Origin: Microbacterium arabinogalactanolyticum
GTDB taxonomy: Bacteria; Actinomycetota; Actinomycetes; Actinomycetales; Microbacteriaceae
DNA length: 64,000 bases
Reading direction: 5' to 3'
Assembly (NCBI RefSeq): GCF_030268005.1
Contig: NZ_BRZC01000001.1
Span: 62,001-126,000, forward strand
Made by a program: the position numbers and the translations under genes. The stretch's first letter is position 1. The number at the start of each line of letters is the position of its first letter. The notes beneath the pieces are model-generated. The model was not told where the DNA came from, did no database searches, and saw only the letters and a list, made by a program, of their open reading frames with translations. Below, piece after piece: positions 8,338-15,240 of this stretch.

Positions 8338-9207
8338 CTACCGGCTGCGACCGCCGAACGGGGCGCCCGGCAGCGCGGAATCCGCCGGCAGGCCGAGCGC
8401 CTTCAGCACGTGCGGAAGCACATCGGCGTGGTCCACGACGGGTTCGCCGGACGGGACGTCCGGCCCCGCCGCGGCCATCCACGCCAGCCGCTCCTCGTCG
8501 GTGTCGCCGCCGTGATGCCCCGCATCGAGGTGCCCGTGATCGGTGAGCACGATGACGGTCCAGTCCTCGTACTCGCGGTTCCCGCGTGCGGCGATCGCCG
8601 CGAGCAGCACGCCGAGCTGCTCATCGCACGCCTCCACGGCCTGGCGATACCGGTCGGTCACGCCCTCGGTGTGACCGACGATGTCCGGCAGCACCGCATA
8701 CGCGAACACCGCCGCGTGATCGCGATGCAGCAGTTCGCGGGCGGTCCGCGACATCACGGCCTCGTCCATCAGCGCGACGAGCTCGAGCGGCCCGTCCTCC
8801 GCGCCGGCCGGCAGCTCCGGCCGGTACCCGCCGCCGGCGAAGAGCGGGCCGCCGCTGCCCGCGGTCACCAGCGGCGCCCATGCGCCCGCCGCGAAGGTCG
8901 TCGCACCGGGCACGCCGGCGCGGATGCGGGAGAGCACATCCGGATGCCGGTCGAAGGCGTTCCCCGTGAAGTCGTTGTCGTGCACGCCGTGCCGGTCGCT
9001 GTACACGCCGGTGGCCATGGTCGACCACACCGGCCCGGAGATCGTCGGGTTCGCGGCGTGCACGCGCACAGTCGAGAGGAAGCCACGCGCGGCCAGCGCG
9101 TCCAGGTGCGGGGTGCGCACGCTCCGCACGACGTCGTCGCGCACGCCGTCCCATCCCATGATGAGGACGTGCGACGAGCGGGCGGGGGAGATCACGGAGC
9201 CGGACAC
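8338..9207 (-). CDS. Alkaline phosphatase/nucleotide pyrophosphatase-family phosphodiesterase
   Basis: Metal-dependent hydrolase of 289 residues in the type I phosphodiesterase/nucleotide pyrophosphatase branch. Metal-site and nucleophile blocks are visible: LIMGWDGVRDD near residue 15, PVWSTMATG with the likely Thr nucleophile near residue 55, LPDIVGHTEG, and VLTDHGHLDAGHHGG with Asp/His metal ligands. No export signal is seen. The start is assigned to GTG at 9207 because a TACGCT -10 box (9214-9219) lies exactly 6 nt upstream, the leaderless arrangement common in this window; an ATG at 9249 would lie upstream of that box. The gene runs toward the fucosidase operator, ending 37 nt from the fucosidase start. 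Substrate unknown. Confidence 0.86.
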   Translation of the reverse strand: MSGSVISPARSSHVLIMGWDGVRDDVVRSVRTPHLDALAARGFLSTVRVHAANPTISGPVWSTMATGVYSDRHGVHDNDFTGNAFDRHPDVLSRIRAGVPGATTFAAGAWAPLVTAGSGGPLFAGGGYRPELPAGAEDGPLELVALMDEAVMSRTARELLHRDHAAVFAYAVLPDIVGHTEGVTDRYRQAVEACDEQLGVLLAAIAARGNREYEDWTVIVLTDHGHLDAGHHGGDTDEERLAWMAAAGPDVPSGEPVVDHADVLPHVLKALGLPADSALPGAPFGGRSR

Positions 9208-9213
9208 CGCTCC

Positions 9214-9219
9214 AGCGTA
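9214..9219 (-). promoter_or_regulatory. Leaderless -10 box of the phosphodiesterase gene
   Basis: The minus strand reads TACGCT, then six bases (GGAGCG), then GTG at 9207. The same TACGCT-N6-start spacing precedes recQ at 35837. Confidence 0.6.
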
Positions 9220-9282
9220 CGGCCGCCGTCGCGGGTCGTCGCATGGCATCCCGTCGTCTGGCGCGGGTAGTCTGGCCTGACG

Positions 9283-10665
9283 ATGAGCATCACTCGCCGC
9301 ACGCTGCTGCTCGGCGCCGGGACCGGTGCCGTCGCGGTGCTCCTTGCCGCGTGCACGCCCGAGCCCACCAGGCCGACGCCGACCCGGTCCACGCCCGCTC
9401 CCCGGCCCACCGCCCCCTCCCAGGTGCCCGCTCCCTCGGCGTTCGTCCGCAGCTCCTGGTCGAAGGACCCGTACTCCTACGGCGCGATCAGCTACGTGCC
9501 CTCCGGCACCGACCCGCAGCAGCGCGCGACGCTCGCCGAGCCCATCGGCGACCGGCTGTTCTTCGCCGGCGAGGCCCTGGACACCGACAACCCCGGCACC
9601 GTCCTCGGCGCGGTGGACTCCGGCCGCGCGGCCGCGCTCGCGCTGATCGTCGCGGCGGGGCCCAAGGAGCGCGTCGCCGTGATCGGCGCGGGCGCCGCGG
9701 GCGTGGTGGCGGCGCGGATGCTGGCGGATGCCAACCACGAGGTCACCGTGTTCGAGGCCCGAGACCGCTCGGGTGGCCGCATCCTCAGCCAGAAGGCGAA
9801 GGACTGGCCGGTGCCCGCGCAGCTGGGCGGCTGGCTCATCTCCGATGAGCAGCTGACCGCGCTGCACGACCGGATCACCACCCTCGGCGAGCAGCAGCTC
9901 ACCTTCGAGACGGCGACCGGCTGGTCGAAGGACGGGGCCACCGACACCGTCTCCGGCGACCCGATCGCGCAGGCCGCCGAGAAGGCGGGCGACCTGCCCG
10001 CCGACATCCCCCTCGCCGAGGCCCTCACGCAGAACGGCGCCGACCTCGACGACCCTGCGCTCGCGGCATCCCTCGCCTGGCTCTCCGCCACCACGGGCGC
10101 CGACCCCGAGAAGGCGTCGAGCTGGTACCCGCCGGCGTTCGCGCCGGACACGCTCACCGGCATGGCGGAAGACCTCGGATCCTTCTTCGACAAGCACCTC
10201 GAGGATCAGCAGGTCACGCTGGCGTCGCCCGTCGTACGCGTCGCCTACGACGACAGCGGGGTGAGCCTGCGGCTGGGCACCGGCGAGGCGCTGTCCTTCG
10301 ACCGCGTCATCGTCACCGCGCCCCTGGGGGTGCTGCAGCGGCAGGGCATCGAGTTCGCCCCCGCTCTGCCGAAGCCGCATCGCGGCGCGATCGCCGCCCT
10401 GGCTTCCGGTTTCGTGGAGACGGTGTGGATGCGGTTCGAGGAGCCGTTCTGGGATGCCGAGCAGACGATCTGGCACGTCGTCGGCGGCGACGGACTGATC
10501 CGCACCTGGATCAACCTCATGCCGGCCACCGGTGAGCCGGTGCTCGTGGGGCTCGTGGGCGGAGCGGATGCCGCGCGCTTCGCGGCGCTCAGCGACCGCG
10601 ACGCCCAGGTCGCCGCCAGAGCGGCACTCGTCTTCTTCGCGCCCACTCCGGCGGACGCGAGCTGA
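9283..10665 (+). CDS. Flavin amine oxidase-like Tat lipoprotein with permuted domain order
   Basis: FAD-dependent oxidoreductase of 460 residues. The N-terminus has a Tat motif (TRRTLLLGAG) and a lipobox ending at Cys24, so the enzyme should be anchored outside the membrane after a Pro/Thr-rich linker. The order of family motifs is unusual. The block that normally closes amine oxidases (SWSKDPYSYGA, then RLFFAGEALDTDNPGTVLGA-DSGRAA) is at residues 58-117, ahead of the dinucleotide-binding segment VAVIGAGAAG (131-140) and EARDRSGGR (158-166), which normally begins the protein. The C-terminus stops where the usual final block would follow. This reads as a circular permutation in one intact frame. 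The last 77 nt overlap the convergent gene. The amine substrate is unknown. Confidence 0.85.
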   Translation: MSITRRTLLLGAGTGAVAVLLAACTPEPTRPTPTRSTPAPRPTAPSQVPAPSAFVRSSWSKDPYSYGAISYVPSGTDPQQRATLAEPIGDRLFFAGEALDTDNPGTVLGAVDSGRAAALALIVAAGPKERVAVIGAGAAGVVAARMLADANHEVTVFEARDRSGGRILSQKAKDWPVPAQLGGWLISDEQLTALHDRITTLGEQQLTFETATGWSKDGATDTVSGDPIAQAAEKAGDLPADIPLAEALTQNGADLDDPALAASLAWLSATTGADPEKASSWYPPAFAPDTLTGMAEDLGSFFDKHLEDQQVTLASPVVRVAYDDSGVSLRLGTGEALSFDRVIVTAPLGVLQRQGIEFAPALPKPHRGAIAALASGFVETVWMRFEEPFWDAEQTIWHVVGGDGLIRTWINLMPATGEPVLVGLVGGADAARFAALSDRDAQVAARAALVFFAPTPADAS

Positions 10666-11305
10666 TCACGCCCCACGGGGGCAGCCGCACCCGCACGTGG
10701 CTGAGCAGCACGAGCGCGGCCGCGACGACAGCGAAGATCGCCAGCGCGGCAAGGCACGACACCGACATCTCCGGAAGGCCCGACACCTGCCGCGGGTCGA
10801 GGAAGTAGTACGGGTACCAGCCGATGATCCGGCCCCGCACGATCGTGAACACTCCCCAGACCACCGGGTAAGCCAGCACGAAGGGCACCACCCGCCACGA
10901 GGCCGCGTGCCGCCCCGGGCCGATCAGCCAGGCGATCACCGCGCATCCGGGCAGCAGGTAGTGCAGCACCACATCCGACCAGGGAACCGTGATCGGGATG
11001 CCCCGCACGCCCGCCTGCCACACGATGATCGAGAACGCCAGGCCGGCGGTCACCGTCCAGCTCAGCACCAGCGCCCGGGCCGACGTCAGCCACACCGGAT
11101 CCTCCGCTCGCCGCAGGGCGATGACGCCCGCGAGGATCGTCACCAGGGCGAACGCCACGTTCGACTGGATCGTCAGGTACGCGAAGAAGTTGTCGCTGGC
11201 CAGGGTCTGCGAGCCCATGCCCCACAGCATCCGATGCGTGAGGGACACGATGCACACGGCTGCGGCGAGCAGACGCAGCCATCCGAAGATCCGTCTCGTC
11301 AGCAC
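10589..11305 (-). CDS. Pr6Pr-family integral membrane protein
   Basis: A 238-residue protein with about six membrane segments. It resembles the Pr6Pr/FAR-17a-AIG1-like membrane family in its pattern TRRIFGWLRLLAA, FFAYLTIQSNVAF, LHYLLPGCAVIAWL and WGVFTIVRGRIIGWYPYYFLDP. The biochemical role of the bacterial members is not established. The start is GTG at 11305 with AGGAGGA about 10 nt upstream. After the last membrane segment the tail becomes Arg-rich, and this part is encoded opposite the end of the amine oxidase gene; the two open frames overlap tail to tail by 77 nt. The gene stands alone downstream of the BNR protein gene on the same strand. Confidence 0.78.
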   Translation of the reverse strand: MLTRRIFGWLRLLAAAVCIVSLTHRMLWGMGSQTLASDNFFAYLTIQSNVAFALVTILAGVIALRRAEDPVWLTSARALVLSWTVTAGLAFSIIVWQAGVRGIPITVPWSDVVLHYLLPGCAVIAWLIGPGRHAASWRVVPFVLAYPVVWGVFTIVRGRIIGWYPYYFLDPRQVSGLPEMSVSCLAALAIFAVVAAALVLLSHVRVRLPPWGVISSRPPEWARRRRVPLWRRPGRRGR

Positions 11306-11385
11306 GCGGGCGTCGTCCTCCTGGCGGCTTCCGCTCCCTCGGGCGGAGCGGCTCAGTCGTCCCCCGAGTCTACGTAACGCGCAGA

Positions 11386-11418
11386 AGTGCGGCGCCCCGC
11401 TGTGCAGGACGCCGCACT
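11386..11418 (-). terminator. Candidate terminator after the BNR protein gene
   Basis: AGTGCGGCG (11386-11394) pairs with CGCCGCACT (11410-11418) across a 15-nt loop, 32 nt past the stop of the BNR gene on the minus strand. There is no clear U tract, so intrinsic termination is uncertain. Confidence 0.4.
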
Positions 11419-11449
11419 CCCGCGCGTGTGTCGCGTCGGATCAGGCCGC

Positions 11450-13618
11450 TCAGCCGGCGGACGGTGTCAGCGTCACGTACTGGGCCGCATCTCCGGGCTT
11501 CTGCTGCTCGAGCCGCATGCGGTCGTCCACGTACTGCAGCGCCAGCCCGCTGTTGCGGTTGACCAGACGGTACGTGGTCGAGCCGTCCAGCGAGGTGCCG
11601 TTCACGGCGACGCGCTGCAGGTACCACTGGTCGCTGCCACCGGGGGTGCCCAGGCTCGTCGAGGTCAGGGGCACGGCATCCGCCTGCCGGTCGCCGGCGG
11701 TCACCACGGCGTCGAATGCACGCGGCGCGGCGGCACCGGTGCCCGAGACGCGCAGGACCTTGCCGGTCGTCGCGTCCACGAGTCGGTAGAAGCCGCTGTT
11801 CTCCCCCTTCGCGCTCTGATCGGCGACGGGCTCGAGCCTCCAGGCCGTGGCCTTGGTGGCCGCACCCTGGCCGCCGTCCATGCCGGGACCCCGATCCGTG
11901 ACCACGGCCCGCTGCCCCGCTCGCAGCACGTACGAGGAGCCCGCGGCGACCGCGTTCCCCGCCGTGTCCCGCGGGGTGTACTCCGTGCTCACCGAGGCGC
12001 CAGGGGCGCCGGGTGCCGGAGCGATGTCCACGACCTTGGCGGTCAGGTCGGAGATCGTCAGGAACGAGCGGCCGGTGACGTTCTGGTTGGTCAGGCTGCC
12101 ATTGTCGAGCGAGGTGAGGTAGCCGCCGTTGGATCCGGCGGGCATGAGCCCGACGGCCTTCCACGAGTTCGGGTCTCCCAGATCGGCGGTCTCGTACACG
12201 TTGCCGTCGTAGCCGACGATCCGGTACAGGCCGGAGAACGCGTTGTACGAGATGGCGGATTCGTTGTTCTGCGCGGGCAGGTACAGGTGACCGGTGTCCG
12301 GGTCCCTGTAGTAGGCGCTGTTCGTGATGAGATCGACGGTCTGCGAGACGCCGGTCACCGGATCGGTCTGCGTCACGTAGATGCCGCCGGTGACGACCTT
12401 GACGCCGCCCTCGTACCTGTCGTCCACGGCCTTGAGGGTCATGTCCTGCCCCGTGACAGCATCGTGGTACGTGACGGTGCGATCGGGGGCGGACTGCCCG
12501 GTCGCGTCGTTCACGATCGTGTGCGCCAGCGTGTTGGCCGTGTAGCTGTTCCCCGAGGCATCCGAGAAGCGGATGAGGTGGTCCGCTGCGACCTTCGCGG
12601 CCTCGTACGAGGCGTCCGCATTCGTCCCCGATCCCTGCCAGGCGATCAGATCGGTGGCGGGGTCGTAGAAGACGTTCAGCCCTCCGATGGAGTTGACGTT
12701 GCCGTCGATCCCGCCGATGCCCGGCTGCGACCACGATCCGTTGTGCCACTTCTGCCACGTGCCGCTGGCCATGCCGCCGCTGATCGGCGCGCGCGCCATC
12801 TCGGTCCAGCTGGCCAGGGTCGACGAGGCCGGCTTCTTGTAGATCTTCACGTTGTACGTGATGTAGAAGTAGCCGGTGGAGTAGTCGATGAACAGGCGGC
12901 AGCCGGAGTTGCCGAACGGGTACGACTGCCCGGGCGACGCCGTGCTGTTGATGACCTGGTCGTCATCCCAGGCCGAGGTGAGCGCGGGACCCGCGTACTG
13001 CCAGGTCGCGCCCTCGTCGTCCGATGTGGCGAGCAGGATGCGATTGTTGTGGTGACCGGTGGAGATCTTCTCGTCGATCGTCGCGTTCGCACCCTTGGTC
13101 TGCCACGGATCGAACTGGTACTCGTCGTTCAGCAGCGCATGCCAGACGCCCTGCGGGTCGACCCACACGCCGATCACGTCGCAGTGATCGTCCTGCTGCG
13201 GTGACGGGATCGGGAAGACGGGGTGCTTGTCGAGCTGATAGCAGATCGTGCCGGGGTCTCCGTAGTAAGCGGGGGCCTGCAGCCGCTCCGTGGTGGTGCC
13301 CATGCCCGCCGAGACGGCACTCATGTCGTCGTTCGTGAAGGTGCGCGCCCAGGCGCTGCCCCGGTTCGTGCTGTACGCCGTGAGTGCATTGGTCCAGTGG
13401 AACCGGCCGTCCTTGCCGACGAAGGCGGAACCCGCGATGTCGCTGGTCAGCCCGCCCTTCATCGTGGTCGTCCCCGCTGCGACGTACTGCGGGGGAGGGG
13501 GAGTCGTGTCCGCGCGGGCGGCACCTGCGAGTGCGACCGCGCCGATCGCTCCGATGGCCACTGCCGGGGTGAGGCGTCGCCAGCGGATGCTGCGGCGGGC
13601 GGTGCGATGGTCTCTCAT
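11450..13618 (-). CDS. Secreted BNR-repeat protein with C-terminal beta-trefoil-like domain (putative glycan hydrolase or lectin)
   Basis: A 722-residue exported protein. The start at 13618 is chosen because AGGAAGG lies about 7 nt upstream; longer in-frame starts would lie inside the operator. The N-terminus is a signal peptide rich in Arg (RRSIRWRR) followed by a hydrophobic run and a likely cut after ARA. Asp-box-like segments (STNRGSAWARTF, SDDEGATWQYAG) point to a sialidase/BNR-type propeller in residues 50-550. Residues about 590-720 have two or three trefoil-like repeats (FYRLVDATTGKVLRVSG, YRLVNRNSGLALQYV), a ricin-type sugar-binding pattern. A perfect copy of the LacI-type operator sits downstream of its promoter, placing it in the importer/fucosidase regulon. 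Enzyme activity cannot be assigned by eye. Confidence 0.8.
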   Translation of the reverse strand: MRDHRTARRSIRWRRLTPAVAIGAIGAVALAGAARADTTPPPPQYVAAGTTTMKGGLTSDIAGSAFVGKDGRFHWTNALTAYSTNRGSAWARTFTNDDMSAVSAGMGTTTERLQAPAYYGDPGTICYQLDKHPVFPIPSPQQDDHCDVIGVWVDPQGVWHALLNDEYQFDPWQTKGANATIDEKISTGHHNNRILLATSDDEGATWQYAGPALTSAWDDDQVINSTASPGQSYPFGNSGCRLFIDYSTGYFYITYNVKIYKKPASSTLASWTEMARAPISGGMASGTWQKWHNGSWSQPGIGGIDGNVNSIGGLNVFYDPATDLIAWQGSGTNADASYEAAKVAADHLIRFSDASGNSYTANTLAHTIVNDATGQSAPDRTVTYHDAVTGQDMTLKAVDDRYEGGVKVVTGGIYVTQTDPVTGVSQTVDLITNSAYYRDPDTGHLYLPAQNNESAISYNAFSGLYRIVGYDGNVYETADLGDPNSWKAVGLMPAGSNGGYLTSLDNGSLTNQNVTGRSFLTISDLTAKVVDIAPAPGAPGASVSTEYTPRDTAGNAVAAGSSYVLRAGQRAVVTDRGPGMDGGQGAATKATAWRLEPVADQSAKGENSGFYRLVDATTGKVLRVSGTGAAAPRAFDAVVTAGDRQADAVPLTSTSLGTPGGSDQWYLQRVAVNGTSLDGSTTYRLVNRNSGLALQYVDDRMRLEQQKPGDAAQYVTLTPSAG

Positions 13619-13665
13619 TGTCGTGCCTTCCTGTTCGTCTTCGAAGCGGAGTGCTGGGTGCAGGC

Positions 13666-13684
13666 GATAGAAATCGCTTACTGT
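13666..13684 (+). promoter_or_regulatory. LacI-type operator, copy C
   Basis: GATAGAAATCGCTTACTGT is the exact reverse complement of 935-953. It lies 48 nt upstream of the BNR protein start and immediately downstream of that gene's -10 box. Confidence 0.75.
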
Positions 13685-13690
13685 TCGGTG

Positions 13691-13720
13691 ACCGTATCCG
13701 AGAGCTTCTGAGCCTGTCAA
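13691..13720 (-). promoter_or_regulatory. Promoter of the BNR protein gene
   Basis: On the minus strand TTGACA (13720-13715) and TACGGT (13696-13691) are 18 nt apart, the same geometry as the importer promoter at 1025-1054. The operator starts 6 nt after the -10 box. Confidence 0.65.
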
Positions 13721-13722
13721 CG

Positions 13723-13748
13723 GTAACTCGTTTCTAGAAACCGATTAC
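13723..13748. promoter_or_regulatory. Imperfect 26-bp palindrome upstream of the BNR promoter
   Basis: GTAACTCGTTTCT and AGAAACCGATTAC face each other around TCTAGA; the arms agree at 10 of 13 positions. Each half resembles the GTAAGCGNTTTC operator core. It abuts the -35 box on its upstream side, so it may be a second repressor site or an activator site. Confidence 0.5.
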
Positions 13749-13830
13749 TGAACTTTTGGCCAATGGCGGCCGGTCCGGGGTAGCCGCATGCACCGCGCAC
13801 ACGCGCCGGACGACGGGAACCCGCCCTGGC

Positions 13831-13836
13831 TAGAGT
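13831..13836 (+). promoter_or_regulatory. Leaderless -10 box of the first fluoride channel gene
   Basis: TAGAGT followed by six bases and GTG at 13843. I see no crcB-type fluoride riboswitch in the 100 nt upstream, and a leaderless message would leave no room for one. Confidence 0.55.
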
Positions 13837-13842
13837 TGGACG

Positions 13843-14223
13843 GTGCCCTCCCCGATGTCCGTCTCCACCGTCCTCCGGCGGACGGCCCTGGTCGCGCTCG
13901 GCGGGATGCTGGGCACGGCGGCGCGCATGGGTCTCGGGATGCTGATCCCGGATGCTGCGCTGGGCGTGCTGGCCGCGAACATCGTCGGCGCGCTGGCCCT
14001 GGGGATCCTGACGGCCCGCCTGCCCGCCGGGGACCTGCGGGTGCTTCTCGGCACGGGCGTGCTCGGCGGCTTCACGACCTACAGCTCGTTCATGGTCGAC
14101 AGTGTGCAGCTGTGGGGTGCATCTCCGCTGCTCGCCGTCGGGTACATCGTCGTCAGCCTGGCCGGCGGGCTCGCGGCCGCCGCCCTCGGGCTGGTGCTGG
14201 GGCGGAAGCGGGCGGCGTCATGA
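13843..14223 (+). CDS. crcB: Fluoride channel FluC/CrcB, first of a pair
   Basis: A 126-residue, four-helix membrane protein of the FluC/CrcB family, which exports fluoride passively. Family signatures are GGMLGTAARMGLG near residue 20, AANIVGALALGIL, and GTGVLGGFTTYSSFMVD near residue 75, containing the central Na+/Phe-box region. The start is GTG at 13843, six bases after a TAGAGT hexamer; an in-frame ATG at 13855 would lose only four residues. The second channel gene begins inside its stop codon (ATGA). Paired crcB genes are usual in Gram-positive bacteria and often make a dimer from two different subunits, which is likely here. Confidence 0.93.
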   Translation: MPSPMSVSTVLRRTALVALGGMLGTAARMGLGMLIPDAALGVLAANIVGALALGILTARLPAGDLRVLLGTGVLGGFTTYSSFMVDSVQLWGASPLLAVGYIVVSLAGGLAAAALGLVLGRKRAAS

Positions 14224-14579
14224 GCCCGCTGGTGTTCCTGCTGGCCGCCGCGTGCGGCGGGCTCGGGGCCGCGACACGCTACCTCGTCGATCTCGGCATC
14301 GCACGCCTGGTCGGCACGCGCTTCCCCTGGGGCGTGATGGTGATCAACATCACCGGGTCGTTCGCCCTCGGGCTGGTGATCGGCGGGCTGCCCGGAGCCG
14401 CCTTCGTGCTCGGCACCGGCTTCCTCGGTGGGTACACCACGTTCAGCACGGCGATGATCGACACCGTCGCGCTGTGGCGTGACGGCGAGCGCCGGGCATC
14501 CGCCCTCTACGCCGGCGGGATGCTGCTGGCCGGACTCGCCGCGGCGACTCTGGGCCTCGCGCTCGGTCACGTGCTCTGA
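14220..14579 (+). CDS. crcB: Fluoride channel FluC/CrcB, second of a pair
   Basis: A 119-residue, four-helix membrane protein. It carries the same signatures as its neighbour: ACGGLGAATRYLVD at the start, VINITGSFALGL with the pore Asn, and GTGFLGGYTTFSTAMID. Its ATG overlaps the upstream stop by 4 nt, so the two proteins are made together. The different charge pattern of the loops compared with the first subunit fits opposite membrane topologies in a heterodimer, though this is inference. Confidence 0.93.
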   Translation: MSPLVFLLAAACGGLGAATRYLVDLGIARLVGTRFPWGVMVINITGSFALGLVIGGLPGAAFVLGTGFLGGYTTFSTAMIDTVALWRDGERRASALYAGGMLLAGLAAATLGLALGHVL

Positions 14580-14616
14580 TCGGCTCCGGTCCCGCTCTCA
14601 GCCGGTTCCAAGGGCC

Positions 14617-14636
14617 GATAATGTACAGATGTACAT
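14617..14636 (+). promoter_or_regulatory. Promoter with overlapping TetR operator
   Basis: GATAAT at 14617-14622 is a likely -10 box. It overlaps ATGTACAGATGTACAT (14621-14636), which contains two TGTACA half-sites around GA. The site is 12 nt before the regulator start and is a strong candidate for autoregulation. Confidence 0.65.
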
Positions 14637-14648
14637 AAGGGGGTCGGG

Positions 14649-15230
14649 ATGTCGGATGCTGTCACGCGCCGCAGGCGCGATCCGGAGACCCGCCGCCGCG
14701 AGATCGTCGCTGCCGCGGCCGAACTGATCGTCGAGGTCGGCGTCGGCGCGCTCACCCACCGCATGATCGCCGCGCGCGCGGGCGTGCCCCTCGGCGCGAC
14801 CACGCAGTACTTCGCGACGCTCGACGAGTTGCGGTCGGAGGCGCTGCGACACCTGGTGTCCGATGTGGACGCCAGGATGGACGGCATCCGATCCGTCTTC
14901 GCCGCGCGCGGTGCCATTCCGGCCGTCATCGCCGAGCTCATCGTGCAGGGGCTCGCCGACGCCCGCGCCATGGAGGCCGACCGCGCCGTGGTCACCGCCG
15001 CGGTCAACGACCCGCAGCTGCGCGAGCTCGCGCGGCGCTGGTCGGCGCAGATGGCGGGGTTCCTCAGCGCTGACTACGGTCCCGAGCGCGCGACCGCGGC
15101 CGCCATCTTCATCGACGGGGTGCTGTGGCACTCCCGCATCAACGACGAGCCGCTCAGCGGCGCCTTCATCGAATCCGCTCTCGCCGCCATCCTCGGCGAG
15201 AGCATCCGTCCTTCGTCCGTGAGCGACTGA
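14649..15230 (+). CDS. TetR-family transcriptional regulator of the adjacent RND pump
   Basis: A 193-residue repressor-type protein. The N-terminal helix-turn-helix spans residues about 14-60 (RRREIVAAAAELIVEVG, ALTHRMIAARAGVPLGATTQYFATLDEL), and the rest is an all-helical ligand domain. A TGTACA inverted repeat overlaps its promoter, and the RND gene starts 10 nt after its stop. This arrangement is typical of a local regulator that releases a drug pump when it binds an inducer. GGGGGTCGG precedes the ATG. The ligand is unknown. Confidence 0.92.
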   Translation: MSDAVTRRRRDPETRRREIVAAAAELIVEVGVGALTHRMIAARAGVPLGATTQYFATLDELRSEALRHLVSDVDARMDGIRSVFAARGAIPAVIAELIVQGLADARAMEADRAVVTAAVNDPQLRELARRWSAQMAGFLSADYGPERATAAAIFIDGVLWHSRINDEPLSGAFIESALAAILGESIRPSSVSD

Positions 15231-15240
15231 AACGAGCATC

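Noticed and set aside
8338..10476. Reading the phosphodiesterase as a 712-residue fusion protein
   Set aside because: The extra N-terminal part is antisense to the amine oxidase and has no domain character. A leaderless promoter marks the true start at 9207.
9283..10665. Frameshift or gene fusion as the explanation for the odd amine oxidase
   Set aside because: The frame is continuous from Tat leader to stop, each family block appears once, and the order fits a simple permutation. An assembly error cannot be fully excluded.
13741..13842. Fluoride riboswitch before the crcB pair
   Set aside because: No crcB-motif pseudoknot elements were found, and the -10 box lies six bases before the start codon.
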